Made by a program: the position numbers and the translations under genes. From Sulfurisoma sp963709555 (GTDB lineage: Bacteria > Pseudomonadota > Gammaproteobacteria > Burkholderiales > Rhodocyclaceae), in NCBI GenBank assembly GCA_963709555.1, contig CAVPWR010000005.1, positions 186,001-250,000 on the forward strand: DNA of 64,000 bases, read 5' to 3'. Each line of letters starts with the position of its first letter. Position 1 is the stretch's first letter. A model generated the notes under the pieces. It saw only the letters and a list, made by a program, of their open reading frames with translations. It did no database searches and was not told where the DNA came from. Below are positions 27,497 to 35,588 of this stretch, piece by piece.

Positions 27497-28197
27497 GCGC
27501 CGACATCCAGCATCCCGCAGCGCAGGCCGACGTGCAAAGCACGCCGACGGCCGCGATGATCCGGACCCTCGGCCTGGTCTCGGCCATCTGCGGCCTGATC
27601 ATCGTCGGCGCCTATCAGAGCACCTTCGACGCCGTCGCCGCCAACAAGCGCATCGCCACCGAGCGTGCCGTGTTCAAGGTCATCCCCGCCGCCAAGTCGA
27701 TCGCCGAGTTCGTCGCGCTGCCGGCGGGAGGCGTCCAAAAGGTCGGCGCTGGCGAGACGCCTGCCGGTGCAGTCAAGTTCTTCGCCGCCTACGACGGCAG
27801 CGGCCAGCTCGCCGGTATCGCCGCAGAGGGCGGGGCCAAGGGCTACGCCGACACCGTGCGCATCATGTTCGGCTACTCGCCGACCTGCCAGTGCATCGTC
27901 GGCATCGGCGTGGTGTCGATGCGCGAGACGCCGGGCATCGGCGACAAGATCCTCGTCGACAAGGATTTCCTCGCCAACTTCGCCGCGCTCGACGCCAAGC
28001 TCAATGCCGAACTCAACGCACTCGCCCACGAAGTGAAGACGGTGAAGCACGGCACCAAGACTAACCCGTGGCAGATCGACGCCATCGCCGGCGCCACCAT
28101 CACCTCGCGCGCCGTGGGCAAGGCCATCAACGACGCGGCGCAGGTGCTGCTGCCGAAGGTGGTACCGCAGATCGAGAAAATGAAGGAAAGATCATGA
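27493..28197 (+). CDS. rnfG: RnfG, periplasm-facing FMN subunit of Rnf
   Basis: A 234-residue protein homologous to NqrC with one N-terminal helix (GLVSAICGLIIVGAYQ). The FMN-binding motif is AGATITSRAVGKAI. ATG 27493 overlaps the rnfD stop as ATGA. A copy of the interspersed motif encodes KVGAGET near residue 84 in a variable loop. Operon with rnfE (ATGA overlap). Confidence 0.94.
   Translation: MSADIQHPAAQADVQSTPTAAMIRTLGLVSAICGLIIVGAYQSTFDAVAANKRIATERAVFKVIPAAKSIAEFVALPAGGVQKVGAGETPAGAVKFFAAYDGSGQLAGIAAEGGAKGYADTVRIMFGYSPTCQCIVGIGVVSMRETPGIGDKILVDKDFLANFAALDAKLNAELNALAHEVKTVKHGTKTNPWQIDAIAGATITSRAVGKAINDAAQVLLPKVVPQIEKMKERS
27739..27760 (+). repeat. Interspersed motif copy in rnfG
   Basis: GTCGGCGCTGGCG is perfect, followed by AG and ACGC; the start reads AAGG instead of AAAG. 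It encodes KVGAGET. Confidence 0.65.
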
Positions 28198-28838
28198 ACG
28201 TCACGACCACCCGCGGCTGGGACGAATTCATGGAAGGCGTCTGGCGCCAGAACCCCGTGTTCGTCATGGTGCTCGGCATGTGCCCGACGCTGGCGGTCAC
28301 CGTCTCCGGCGTCAACGCCCTGTCGATGGGTGTGGCCACCACCTTCGTGCTGGTCTGCTCTTGCGCGTTGGTGTCGCTGATGCGCAGCATCACGCCCAAG
28401 GAAGTGCGCATCGCCGTCTATATCGTGATCATCGCCACCTTCGTCACCGTGGTCGATTATGCGATCCAGGCGATCAGCCTGGCGCTCTACGACGCGCTCG
28501 GTGCCTTCATCCAGCTGATCGTGGTGAACTGCATCATCCTCGGCCGCGCCGAGGCGCATGCCTCGAAGAACCCGCCGCTGCCGGCGATGGTCAACGCCGC
28601 CGGCATGGGCCTCGGCTTCACCATCGGCCTGCTGGCGCTCGGCGTGGTGCGCGAGATCCTCGGCGCCGGCACGCTGTTCGGCGTCTCGCTGTTCGGCGCC
28701 GGCTTCCAGCCCTGGGTCATCATGGTGCTGCCGCCCGGCGGCTTCTTCGTGCTCGGTGCGTGGCTGCTGCTGTTTTCGTGGTGGGAAAAGCGCAAGCCGC
28801 TGAAGGAGTCATTGGACGAGGCCAAGCAAAATGTCTGA
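28194..28838 (+). CDS. rnfE: RnfE, membrane subunit of Rnf
   Basis: A 214-residue six-helix protein homologous to NqrD. It has the family motif NPVFVMVLGMCPTLAVT and the paired cysteine region NCIILGRAEAHAS, the half-site for the membrane iron-sulfur centre shared with RnfA. ATG 28194 overlaps the rnfG stop. It overlaps rnfA by eight bases. Confidence 0.94.
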   Translation: MNVTTTRGWDEFMEGVWRQNPVFVMVLGMCPTLAVTVSGVNALSMGVATTFVLVCSCALVSLMRSITPKEVRIAVYIVIIATFVTVVDYAIQAISLALYDALGAFIQLIVVNCIILGRAEAHASKNPPLPAMVNAAGMGLGFTIGLLALGVVREILGAGTLFGVSLFGAGFQPWVIMVLPPGGFFVLGAWLLLFSWWEKRKPLKESLDEAKQNV

Positions 28839-29409
28839 AACCGCCTTCCAGATCTTCGTCAATGCCCTGCTCGCCAACAACTTCGTGCTGGCGATGTTCC
28901 TCGGGCTGTGCCCCTTCCTCGGCGTCTCGGGCAAGCTCGACACCGCCTTCCCGATGGGCGTGGCCACCACCTTCGTCATGCTGGTGGCTTCGCTCTGCGC
29001 CTACGGCCTCAACCTGCTGCTGGGCGACTTCCACCTCGAGTTCCTGCGGCTGATCTCCTACATCGTGATCATCGCCTCGTCCGTGCAGCTGGTCGAAATG
29101 GTGCTGAAGAAGTACAGCCCGACCCTGTTCCGCGCGCTCGGCATCTACCTGCCGCTGATCACCACCAACTGCGCCGTGCTCGGCGTCGCGCTGTTCCAGA
29201 CGGCGCGCGAATACGACTTCATCCAGTCCATGACCTTCAGCTTCGGCGGCGGCGCCGGCTTCACCCTGGCGCTGGTGCTGATGGCCAGCGTGCGCGAACG
29301 GCTGCAGCTGTCGAACGTGCCGGACGTGGCGCAAGGCACCGCCCTGTCGCTGATGCTGGCCGGCATCCTGTCGCTGTCATTCATGGGCTTTGCCGGATTG
29401 GGCGGCTGA
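28831..29409 (+). CDS. rnfA: RnfA, membrane subunit of Rnf
   Basis: A 192-residue six-helix protein, the pseudo-symmetric partner of RnfE (NqrE homologue). Motifs are NNFVLAMFLGLCPFLGVS and TTNCAVLGVALFQ, each with the conserved cysteine. With RnfE it forms the ion- and electron-conducting core. It ends overlapping the next small gene (TGATG). Confidence 0.95.
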   Translation: MSETAFQIFVNALLANNFVLAMFLGLCPFLGVSGKLDTAFPMGVATTFVMLVASLCAYGLNLLLGDFHLEFLRLISYIVIIASSVQLVEMVLKKYSPTLFRALGIYLPLITTNCAVLGVALFQTAREYDFIQSMTFSFGGGAGFTLALVLMASVRERLQLSNVPDVAQGTALSLMLAGILSLSFMGFAGLGG

Positions 29410-29585
29410 TGGGTACCTATCTCGTCACCATCGCCATCATCTTCACCGTCATGCTCGCCGGCATCGCGGTGGATCGCCTGTATCGCGCCTTCGCGGCGAA
29501 CAACCCGAAGCTCGGGCCTTTCCGCAAACAGGGCTGCGGCAGCTGTTCCTGCCACGGCGGCAGCTGCGACGCACCGCCGCGCTGA
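29409..29585 (+). CDS. Small NqrM-like cysteine-rich membrane protein
   Basis: A 58-residue protein with one transmembrane helix (TYLVTIAIIFTVMLAGIAV), a short basic part and a C-terminal cysteine cluster CGSCSCHGGSC (four Cys). This layout resembles NqrM (DUF539), the iron-delivery factor needed to build the cysteine-bound iron centre of Na+-NQR. Translational overlap with rnfA suggests a matching role in loading the RnfA/RnfE iron-sulfur centre. That role is inference from layout and position; a general FeoB-like Cys tail is the alternative. Confidence 0.6.
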   Translation: MGTYLVTIAIIFTVMLAGIAVDRLYRAFAANNPKLGPFRKQGCGSCSCHGGSCDAPPR

Positions 29586-29608
29586 CTCAAATTCACGGAG
29601 CCAAGATC

Positions 29609-30457
29609 ATGCAAAACACTTCCGCCGACGCCAAGGTCTATTCAGCCGAACTGATCAGCTCGCAGCGCATCACCCCGCCCGCCTCGCGCGAGGAGGTTCG
29701 CCACATGGTGTTCCGCAGCAACGAACTGGCCCTTGATTCGAAGGCCGGCAACTGCATCCGCGTGCTGGCGCCGGGGCAGTTCGGCAACAAATACCATGGC
29801 CGCCTCTACTCGATCATCGACGTCAGCCCCGGCAAGGGCGACGGCGCCGAATTCTCGATCTGCGTGCGGCGCTGCTCCTACGTCGACGACTTCAGCGGCG
29901 AGGAATACCCGGGCGTCGCCTCCAACCACCTGTGCGATCTGCGCCCGGGAGATGCCGTCACGTTTTCCGGCCCGGTGGACTACCCCTTCGCCATTCCCGA
30001 GAACAAGAATTCGAACCTGCTGATGATCGGCATAGGCACCGGCATCGCGCCCTTCCGCGGCCTGATCCGGCTGATCTACGAAAAGATCGGCGGCTGGAAG
30101 GGCAAGGTGCGGCTGTTCTATGGCGCCCGCAGCGGCCTCGAGATGCTCTACATGAACGACGAGAACAACGATCTCGCCAACTATTTCGATCATCCCACCT
30201 TCAAGGCTTTTCAGGCCGTCAGCCCGAGGCCGGCCCTCGACGCGCCGGTGGCGCTGGACAAGGCACTGGAACAGAACGCCACCGAGGTCTGGGAAATGCT
30301 GCAGGGTGCCGACACCCACGTCTTCATCGCCGGCACCCATGACATGCTGGCCGGCGTGGAAAGGGCCATGACGAAGCTGGCCGGTTCGGCCGAGCAGTGG
30401 ACCAGGACACGTGCGGCGCTGGTCGCCGGTGGGCGCTGGCACGAACTGCTCTACTGA
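29609..30457 (+). CDS. Ferredoxin-NADP+ reductase-like flavoprotein
   Basis: A 282-residue cytoplasmic protein of the plant-type ferredoxin reductase fold. The FAD motif is GRLYSIIDVSPG with FSICVRRCSY. The NADP-binding start is LMIGIGTGIAPFRGLI, and the C-terminal part has TDTHVFIAG-like sequence (ADTHVFIAGTHDM). It lies 23 bases after the NqrM-like gene, so it is probably part of the rnf transcript. It would exchange electrons between reduced ferredoxin and NADP(H), complementing the NAD-linked Rnf. The cofactor preference is inferred. Confidence 0.82.
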   Translation: MQNTSADAKVYSAELISSQRITPPASREEVRHMVFRSNELALDSKAGNCIRVLAPGQFGNKYHGRLYSIIDVSPGKGDGAEFSICVRRCSYVDDFSGEEYPGVASNHLCDLRPGDAVTFSGPVDYPFAIPENKNSNLLMIGIGTGIAPFRGLIRLIYEKIGGWKGKVRLFYGARSGLEMLYMNDENNDLANYFDHPTFKAFQAVSPRPALDAPVALDKALEQNATEVWEMLQGADTHVFIAGTHDMLAGVERAMTKLAGSAEQWTRTRAALVAGGRWHELLY

Positions 30458-31264
30458 GGTAGCAGGAAGTCGACCGCATCGCGCCACCACATGGCGTCGG
30501 CAAAGCCCTGCCAGTCGTTGTGGTCGGCACCGCGGATCACCAGCAGGCGCTTCGGTTGCGTCAAAGCCACTTCGAGCGCCTTGCCGAAGCGCGCCGGCAC
30601 GACGCTGTCGGCTTCCGCCACGACCACCAGCACGCGACCCGGATACTTCGCCAGATTGGCGACGCTGTCGTAGCGATCACGCAGCAGCCAACCCACCGGC
30701 ACCCACGGGTAATGGTGGCGCGCGATGTTTTCAAGCGTGTCCCAGGGCGTGATCAGCAGCAGGCCGTCGACGCCGGCCGGTCCACCCGCCACGGCCGCCG
30801 CGACCCCCGCGCCCAGCGACTCGCCGGCGAGCAGCAGCGGACCCGCAAAGCGCTGCCGCGCCAAGTTCGACGGTTCGGGTCGAGTCCGCAACCAGCGAGG
30901 CTTCGCCAAGCTTGCCCGGACGCGGACCATAGCCCGGATACTCGGCGAGGATCACGCGCAGGCCCAGTTGTACCAACTCGTCGGCGTACGAGGCGCGGTG
31001 GCCGGCATGGCCGGCGTTGCCGTGAAACAGCACCACGGTGCCGCGCGCCGTGCCGGCAGGTTCTCGCAGCAGGCCGCGAAAGTCGTCCGGGCCGGGCCAT
31101 GGCGCGAGGCCGTCGCGCCCGGCATCGGCGATCACCGTCGCGAGCGGCGGGGTGTCGGGGAAGTAGAGCAGTCGATTCTGGAACAGGGCAAGAGCTCCTA
31201 TGGCGAGCAGCACATAAAGCACCACCCGCAGCCCAAGCCAGAGACGCCGCCGCGCAACAGCCAT
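30451..31264 (-). CDS. Membrane-anchored alpha/beta hydrolase (frameshift near 30864)
   Basis: An N-terminal transmembrane anchor (LGLRVVLYVLLAIGALALF) is followed by an alpha/beta hydrolase. The oxyanion region is VVLFHGNAGHAGHRASYADE and the nucleophile elbow is AGESLGAG (Ser). The later part has VVVAEADSVVPARFG and the presumed catalytic His in GADHNDWQG. The frame breaks between VADSTRTVEL and the elbow; deleting one base near 30864 gives ELARQRFAGPLLLAGESLG. The family is often annotated as BAAT/serine aminopeptidase S33; the substrate is unknown. Its end overlaps the ferredoxin reductase stop, convergent. Confidence 0.78.
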
Positions 31265-31309
31265 CGCTTGCCGACTTCCGTAAAGGGGGTCAGGACGGCT
31301 GTCCTGCTT

Positions 31310-31732
31310 TCAAGCCGTGGTGTTGACTATCGTGCCGGTCACCTGACCCTGGGTATTCACCACCGGGGCGGGGCTGGTGCTCGGTGTCGTCGCTGTCGCC
31401 GGTGCTATCGCTGCCGTCGGAACGACCGCCTGTTCACGGGTGAGCGCCTGATCGACTGACTTCTCCAATTGCACCACGGCCTGCTGGGCACTTCCTGCTG
31501 CCGCCAATCCTTGCCGAGCTTGTCCGGCCTTTGCCTGGGCCTGATCGGACTGGACGGTCAGGGAACGGGCAGCCTCCTGCGCCCTGTCCGCCACGACCTG
31601 CGCCTGATTGGCTTGCGCCCTCAAGGACTGGGCTGCCTGCTCGGCCTGGTCTGCAATTCGCCCCGCCTGCTGCTGCCTGAGCTGCTGCAAGCCATACTGA
31701 TTCGCACTGGAGGTAGGGGAAATGGATGCCAT
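31310..31732 (-). CDS. Unknown alanine/glutamine-rich coiled-coil protein
   Basis: The start at 31732 (MASISPTSSANQYGLQQLRQ) is chosen as the most likely; ATGs at 31756 and 31780 are possible. Residues 20-95 are rich in Ala, Gln and Asp with a heptad-like pattern (DQAEQAAQSLRAQANQAQVV) and predict a long coiled coil. A Pro/Thr/Ala linker follows. It ends in VVNTQGQVTGTIVNTTA, which resembles the end of the next upstream gene. No signal peptide. I do not recognise the family. Confidence 0.55.
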   Translation of the reverse strand: MASISPTSSANQYGLQQLRQQQAGRIADQAEQAAQSLRAQANQAQVVADRAQEAARSLTVQSDQAQAKAGQARQGLAAAGSAQQAVVQLEKSVDQALTREQAVVPTAAIAPATATTPSTSPAPVVNTQGQVTGTIVNTTA

Positions 31733-31813
31733 TGCCAACTCTGGGTCTGCCTGCATGAAGCATAGACCCATTGCCGGCACACAACAAGGTAGCGGTTGTG
31801 CCAGCGCTACCCG

Positions 31814-32008
31814 CTAAACGGCGACATCGATGATCTGGCCGATCAGCTCGCCATGGGCATTGAGGACGGAGTGGGAGTCGTGCGCGTCGTGGTTTTGATG
31901 CTGCCGCGATGTCCGGCGCTGCTGATCCTGCCGGGCCTGACCGTGCGAATTCTGCATGTCGGGCTTCGGATTCACCGCCAGGGCTGAGACCACCGCTTCG
32001 ACGCTCAT
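31814..32008 (-). CDS. Small unknown protein sharing a C-terminal motif with its neighbour
   Basis: 64 residues. The start MSVEAVVSALAVN is followed by a Gln/His/Arg-rich middle and ends VLNAHGELIGQIIDVAV. The ending matches the pattern N-x-x-G-x-x-x-G-x-I seen at the end of the 31310-31732 protein. AAAGGATCGG upstream could be its ribosome site. It is 81 bases before the coiled-coil gene and may be co-transcribed. Function unknown. Confidence 0.5.
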   Translation of the reverse strand: MSVEAVVSALAVNPKPDMQNSHGQARQDQQRRTSRQHQNHDAHDSHSVLNAHGELIGQIIDVAV

Positions 32009-32220
32009 GTCCCGATCCTTTCAACCTAGTTTCCGCCTCACCTTCGGAGACGCCCAGATGGGAACGCCTGCCGGGTACTCTGCGTTTACAAGGAGTTGCG
32101 CCATCTTTGTGGCAATCAACGACAACTACCGCGCTAGCTTGAGCGCCATTCTCCGGCACAACCCAAATGGATCGGTGCAGCGTCCAGGCAGAGTGGTTCG
32201 CGACAGCCGAAAAGAGAAAG

Positions 32221-32247
32221 CCCGATCAAGCTAAGTGCTTGATCGGG
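32221..32247 (-). terminator. Terminator downstream of tRNA-Lys
   Basis: A perfect 10-bp stem CCCGATCAAG / CTTGATCGGG has a 7-base loop. On the minus strand it is followed by CTTTCTCTTTT, right after the tRNA gene; on the plus strand GTTTT also follows, so it may work both ways. Confidence 0.8.
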
Positions 32248-32257
32248 CTTGTTTTCG

Positions 32258-32333
32258 TGGTAGGCCGTGCGGGATTCGAACCTGCGACCAACGGATTAAA
32301 AGTCCGCTGCTCTACCAACTGAGCTAACGACCC
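32258..32333 (-). tRNA. tRNA-Lys (anticodon TTT)
   Basis: A 76-base cloverleaf on the minus strand. Acceptor GGGTCGT pairs with ACGGCCT (two G-U pairs), D loop AGCTCAGTTGGTAGAGC, anticodon stem-loop GGACTTTTAATCC, T arm CGCAGGTTCGAATCCCGC-type with GTTCGAAT, and encoded CCA. The anticodon TTT reads lysine codons. Confidence 0.97.
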
Positions 32334-32393
32334 ACGGAAAGGCGCGCATTTTATCGGTGGAGCGCACCCCTGTCAAACGGATCGTCGGTTTTT

Positions 32394-33494
32394 TCAGGCA
32401 TCCTTCATCATCTGCCAGTACTGGAACTTCATGGTCGCTGCGGCACCGGCGACGATGGCGATGAAGGTGAGGATGGACCCGAGCGCCAGGGTCGAAACCC
32501 CGGTGATGGCCTGGCCGATGGTGCAGCCCATCGACAGCACGCCGCCGATGCCCATCAGCACGGCGCCGATGGCGTGGTTGGCGAAGTCGCCGCCGGAGGA
32601 GAACCACTCGAAGCGGAAGCTGCGGCTGATCAGGGCCCACAGCAGCGAGCCGGCAATGATGCCGGCCAGCGCGACGATGCCGAAATTCACCAGCGAGGTG
32701 TCCTTCGGGTTCATCGCGTAGCGCGCGGTGTCGCCCATGGCGCTGATGAAGGTGTAGGACTGGGTCTCGACGCGCAGCGGCTTGGTGTCGGCGAACTCGG
32801 CGAATTCCTTCCACTTGGTGCCCATGTCGCCGCCGGTGATGTACCAGCCGGCGACCACGATCAAGCCGATGACGATGCCGGCGAGGATGTTGTCCCGGTT
32901 CGAGCGGAACTCGCTGGAGGCGAAGGCATAGCCGATGAGGGCCAGCGCGACGACGGCGCCGGCGATGGTGTTGCCGATGCCGGTGAGGTCGCCCAGTGCC
33001 TGGCTGTTGATGCCGCGCGAGCTGAGGCTGACGGTGGTGGCCGAAACCAGGCCGCCGAAGACGCTGTCGTAGAAGTCGGTCCACAGCATGGCGTAGGCCG
33101 CCGCCGCGGCGATGAACAGCACCAGCAACGATTTGGCGTTGCCGCCACCGATGCGCACCAGGGTCTTGTTGCCGCAGCCCGAGGCCAGCGTCATGCCGAC
33201 GCCGAACATCAGGCCGCCGAGCACGTAGCGCAGCCAGGCGAGGTTGGCGGTGCGGTAGGGCGGGAATGTGGCGGTGCCGATGACGGCCTTGCCGGTGGCC
33301 TCGAGGATGGTCACGCCCAGCAGCGCCACGGCCATGGCCAGCAGCCAGGCGCGCAGGCGGCCGGTGTCGCCCATGTTGACCCAGTCGGACACCGCGCCCA
33401 TGGTGCAGAAGTTGGTCTTGTTGGCGATGCCGCCCATGACGACCGCGAGGCCGAACACGGTGAGCAGGACTTGATGGTGAATGGTGAATTCCAT
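32394..33494 (-). CDS. YeeE/YedE-family (TsuA-like) sulfur compound transporter
   Basis: A 366-residue membrane protein with about nine or more helices. It has the conserved cysteine motifs of thiosulfate/sulfur transporters: NKTNFCTMGAVSD near residue 30, MTLASGCGNKTLVRIG near 107 and LSMGCTIGQAITG near 330. Homologues such as TsuA import thiosulfate by relaying it along such cysteines. No TusA/rhodanese gene adjoins it here. It is the only gene between tRNA-Lys and queC. The exact substrate is inferred. Confidence 0.85.
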   Translation of the reverse strand: MEFTIHHQVLLTVFGLAVVMGGIANKTNFCTMGAVSDWVNMGDTGRLRAWLLAMAVALLGVTILEATGKAVIGTATFPPYRTANLAWLRYVLGGLMFGVGMTLASGCGNKTLVRIGGGNAKSLLVLFIAAAAAYAMLWTDFYDSVFGGLVSATTVSLSSRGINSQALGDLTGIGNTIAGAVVALALIGYAFASSEFRSNRDNILAGIVIGLIVVAGWYITGGDMGTKWKEFAEFADTKPLRVETQSYTFISAMGDTARYAMNPKDTSLVNFGIVALAGIIAGSLLWALISRSFRFEWFSSGGDFANHAIGAVLMGIGGVLSMGCTIGQAITGVSTLALGSILTFIAIVAGAAATMKFQYWQMMKDA

Positions 33495-33592
33495 TGATGT
33501 CTCCGCGAATTTTTCGGTAGGCGGCCTCTGGCGGGCCGTAAAACCCTGAATGTTAGAACAGGATTAGACGCAGCGGCGGCCCAATCTATTCC

Positions 33593-34273
33593 CTAGGCAG
33601 CGTAACGGGTCGGATCGGACACCCCAGCGGCGGTGAAGCCCTCGCGCCGCAGCCGGCACGAATCGCAGCAACCGCAGGCCTGCCCCGTCGCATCGGCCTG
33701 GTAGCAGGAAATGGTGAGGCCGTAATCGACGCCGAGCGCCAGGCCGCGGCGGATGATCTCACCCTTGGAGAGATCGATCAGCGGGGCGTGGACGCGCAGA
33801 GCGTGCCCTTCCACGCCGGCCTTGGTGGCGAGATTGGCCATGCGCTCGAAGGCGGCGATGTACTCCGGGCGACAGTCCGGGTAGCCCGAGTAGTCGACGG
33901 CATTGACGCCGACGAAGATGTCCTGGGCACCCAGTACCTCGGCCCATGCCAATGCCAGCGAGAGCATCACGGTGTTGCGCGCCGGCACGTAGGTGACGGG
34001 GATGCCGGGCTGGACGCCGCCGGTGGGGACGGCGATGGCGCTGTCGGTCAGGGCCGAACCGCCGAACTGGCCCATGTCGAGGTGTACCGTGCGATGGGCG
34101 GCGGCTCCAAGTGCTGCGGCGACGCGATTTGCGGCCTCCAGTTCGGCGCGGTGGCGCTGGCCGTAATCGACCGACAGGCAATGGCAGGCATAGCCCTCGG
34201 CGCGGGCGATGGCGAGCGTGGTGGCGGAATCGAGTCCGCCCGACAGCAGAACGACGGCGTTGGATGCGGGCAT
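33593..34273 (-). CDS. queC: QueC, 7-cyano-7-deazaguanine synthase
   Basis: A 226-residue ATP-dependent enzyme that makes preQ0 from carboxy-deazaguanine in queuosine synthesis. The PP-loop LLSGGLDSATTLAIA is at residues 8-22, then YGQRH, and a C-terminal zinc site with four cysteines (CYQADATGQACGCCDSCRLR). queE, its pathway partner, lies about 8 kb away. Complete. Confidence 0.96.
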   Translation of the reverse strand: MPASNAVVLLSGGLDSATTLAIARAEGYACHCLSVDYGQRHRAELEAANRVAAALGAAAHRTVHLDMGQFGGSALTDSAIAVPTGGVQPGIPVTYVPARNTVMLSLALAWAEVLGAQDIFVGVNAVDYSGYPDCRPEYIAAFERMANLATKAGVEGHALRVHAPLIDLSKGEIIRRGLALGVDYGLTISCYQADATGQACGCCDSCRLRREGFTAAGVSDPTRYAA

Positions 34274-34336
34274 CGGGCGATGTTAGCAGAAGCGCCATCG
34301 GCTAAAATTGCCCGATTACCGAACGGGAGGCACCAC

Positions 34337-35506
34337 ATGAACAAGCTGAAACTGGCAGCCCTGGTCGCTGCGATGGGAATGGCAGCGGCGGCCTGTGCTG
34401 CCGACAAGGTGAAGGTCGGCATGCTGTCCACGCTGTCCGGCCCCGGCGCCGGCCTCGGCGTCGACATCCGCGACGGCTTCAACCTCGGTCTCAAGCACTT
34501 GGGCGGCAAGCTCGGCGGCCTGCCGGCCGAGGTGGTCGTCGCCGACGACCAGCAAAACCCCGATGTCGCCAAGCAGGCGACGGAGAAGCTGCTGAAGAAG
34601 GACAAGGTCGACTTCATGACCGGCATCGTCTTCTCCAACATCATGCTGGCCGTCGGCCCGAGCGTGTTCGAGAACAAGACCTTCTTCGTTTCCGCCAACG
34701 CCGGCCCTTCGCAACTGGCGGGCGAGCAGTGCAATCCGTATTTCTTCAACGTCGCCTGGCAGAACGACAACCTGCACGAGGCCGTCGGCAAGTATGTCGC
34801 CGAGCGCGGCTTCAAGAAGGTCGCGCTGCTGGCGCCGAACTACCCGGGCGGCACCGACGCCTTTGCCGGCTTCAAGCGCCATTACAAGAAACCGGTGGCA
34901 GAGGAGATCCTGACCAAGCTCGGCCAGCTCGACTACGCCGCGGAACTGGCGCAGTTGCGCGCCTCCAAGCCCGATGCGCTTTACATCTTCCTGCCGGGCG
35001 GCATGGGCATCAACTTCATCAAGCAGTTCGTCGCCGCCGGCCTCTCGCGCGACATCCAGCTGTTCGCCCCGGGCTTCTCGGCCGACGAGGACATCATCAA
35101 GGCCGTCGGCGCGCCGATGATGGGCCTGTTCAATTCCTCGCAGTGGGCGCACGATTTCGACAACCCGCAGAACAGGAAATTCGTCGCCGACTTCCAGAAG
35201 GACTACGGCCGCCTGCCCTCGCTCTACGCCTCGCAGGGCTACGACGCCGCGCTGCTGATGGACGCGGCCGTGCGCGACAGCAAAGGCAAGCTCGAGGACA
35301 AGGACGCCGTGAAGAAGGCCCTCGAGGCCGCCAAGTTCCAGTCGGTGCGCGGTGCCTTCAAGTTCAACCACAACCACTACCCGATCCAGAACTACTACCT
35401 GCGGGTGATCGGCAAGGACGCGCAGGGCCGCGTGACCAACAAGACGATGGGAACGGTGTTCACCAACCATGCGGACGCCTATGCGCCGCAGTGCAAAATG
35501 AAGTGA
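34337..35506 (+). CDS. livK: Periplasmic binding protein of a branched-chain amino acid-type ABC transporter
   Basis: A 389-residue protein with a signal peptide (LAALVAAMGMAAAACAAD). It has a type I periplasmic binding fold: VGMLSTLSGPGAGLGVDIRDG, then LGGLPAEVVVADDQQNPDVA. The family is broad (branched-chain amino acids, amides, aromatic acids), so the ligand cannot be read from sequence. ATG 34337 follows GGGAGGCACC. It leads the livKHMGF cluster. Two hairpins follow before livH, which may keep binding protein mRNA in excess. Confidence 0.88.
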   Translation: MNKLKLAALVAAMGMAAAACAADKVKVGMLSTLSGPGAGLGVDIRDGFNLGLKHLGGKLGGLPAEVVVADDQQNPDVAKQATEKLLKKDKVDFMTGIVFSNIMLAVGPSVFENKTFFVSANAGPSQLAGEQCNPYFFNVAWQNDNLHEAVGKYVAERGFKKVALLAPNYPGGTDAFAGFKRHYKKPVAEEILTKLGQLDYAAELAQLRASKPDALYIFLPGGMGINFIKQFVAAGLSRDIQLFAPGFSADEDIIKAVGAPMMGLFNSSQWAHDFDNPQNRKFVADFQKDYGRLPSLYASQGYDAALLMDAAVRDSKGKLEDKDAVKKALEAAKFQSVRGAFKFNHNHYPIQNYYLRVIGKDAQGRVTNKTMGTVFTNHADAYAPQCKMK

Positions 35507-35527
35507 ACATGTCGCTCCTTCCCCCCG

Positions 35528-35575
35528 CCCCCTTCCACGGGAAGGGGGTGACGGAAGTTCGCCGCCTGCGGCGGC
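35528..35575 (+). repeat. Two hairpins between livK and livH
   Basis: CCCCCTTCC/GGAAGGGGG with loop ACG (35528-35548) and GCCGCC/GGCGGC with loop TGC (35561-35575) lie in the 82-base gap. There is no T run, so mRNA stabilisation or partial attenuation is more likely than full termination. Confidence 0.5.
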
Positions 35576-35588
35576 TCCGGTTCGTGCA

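Noticed and set aside
31291..31306. CAGGAC/GTCCTG hairpin as terminator of the coiled-coil gene
   Set aside because: The stem is short and no T run follows on the minus strand.
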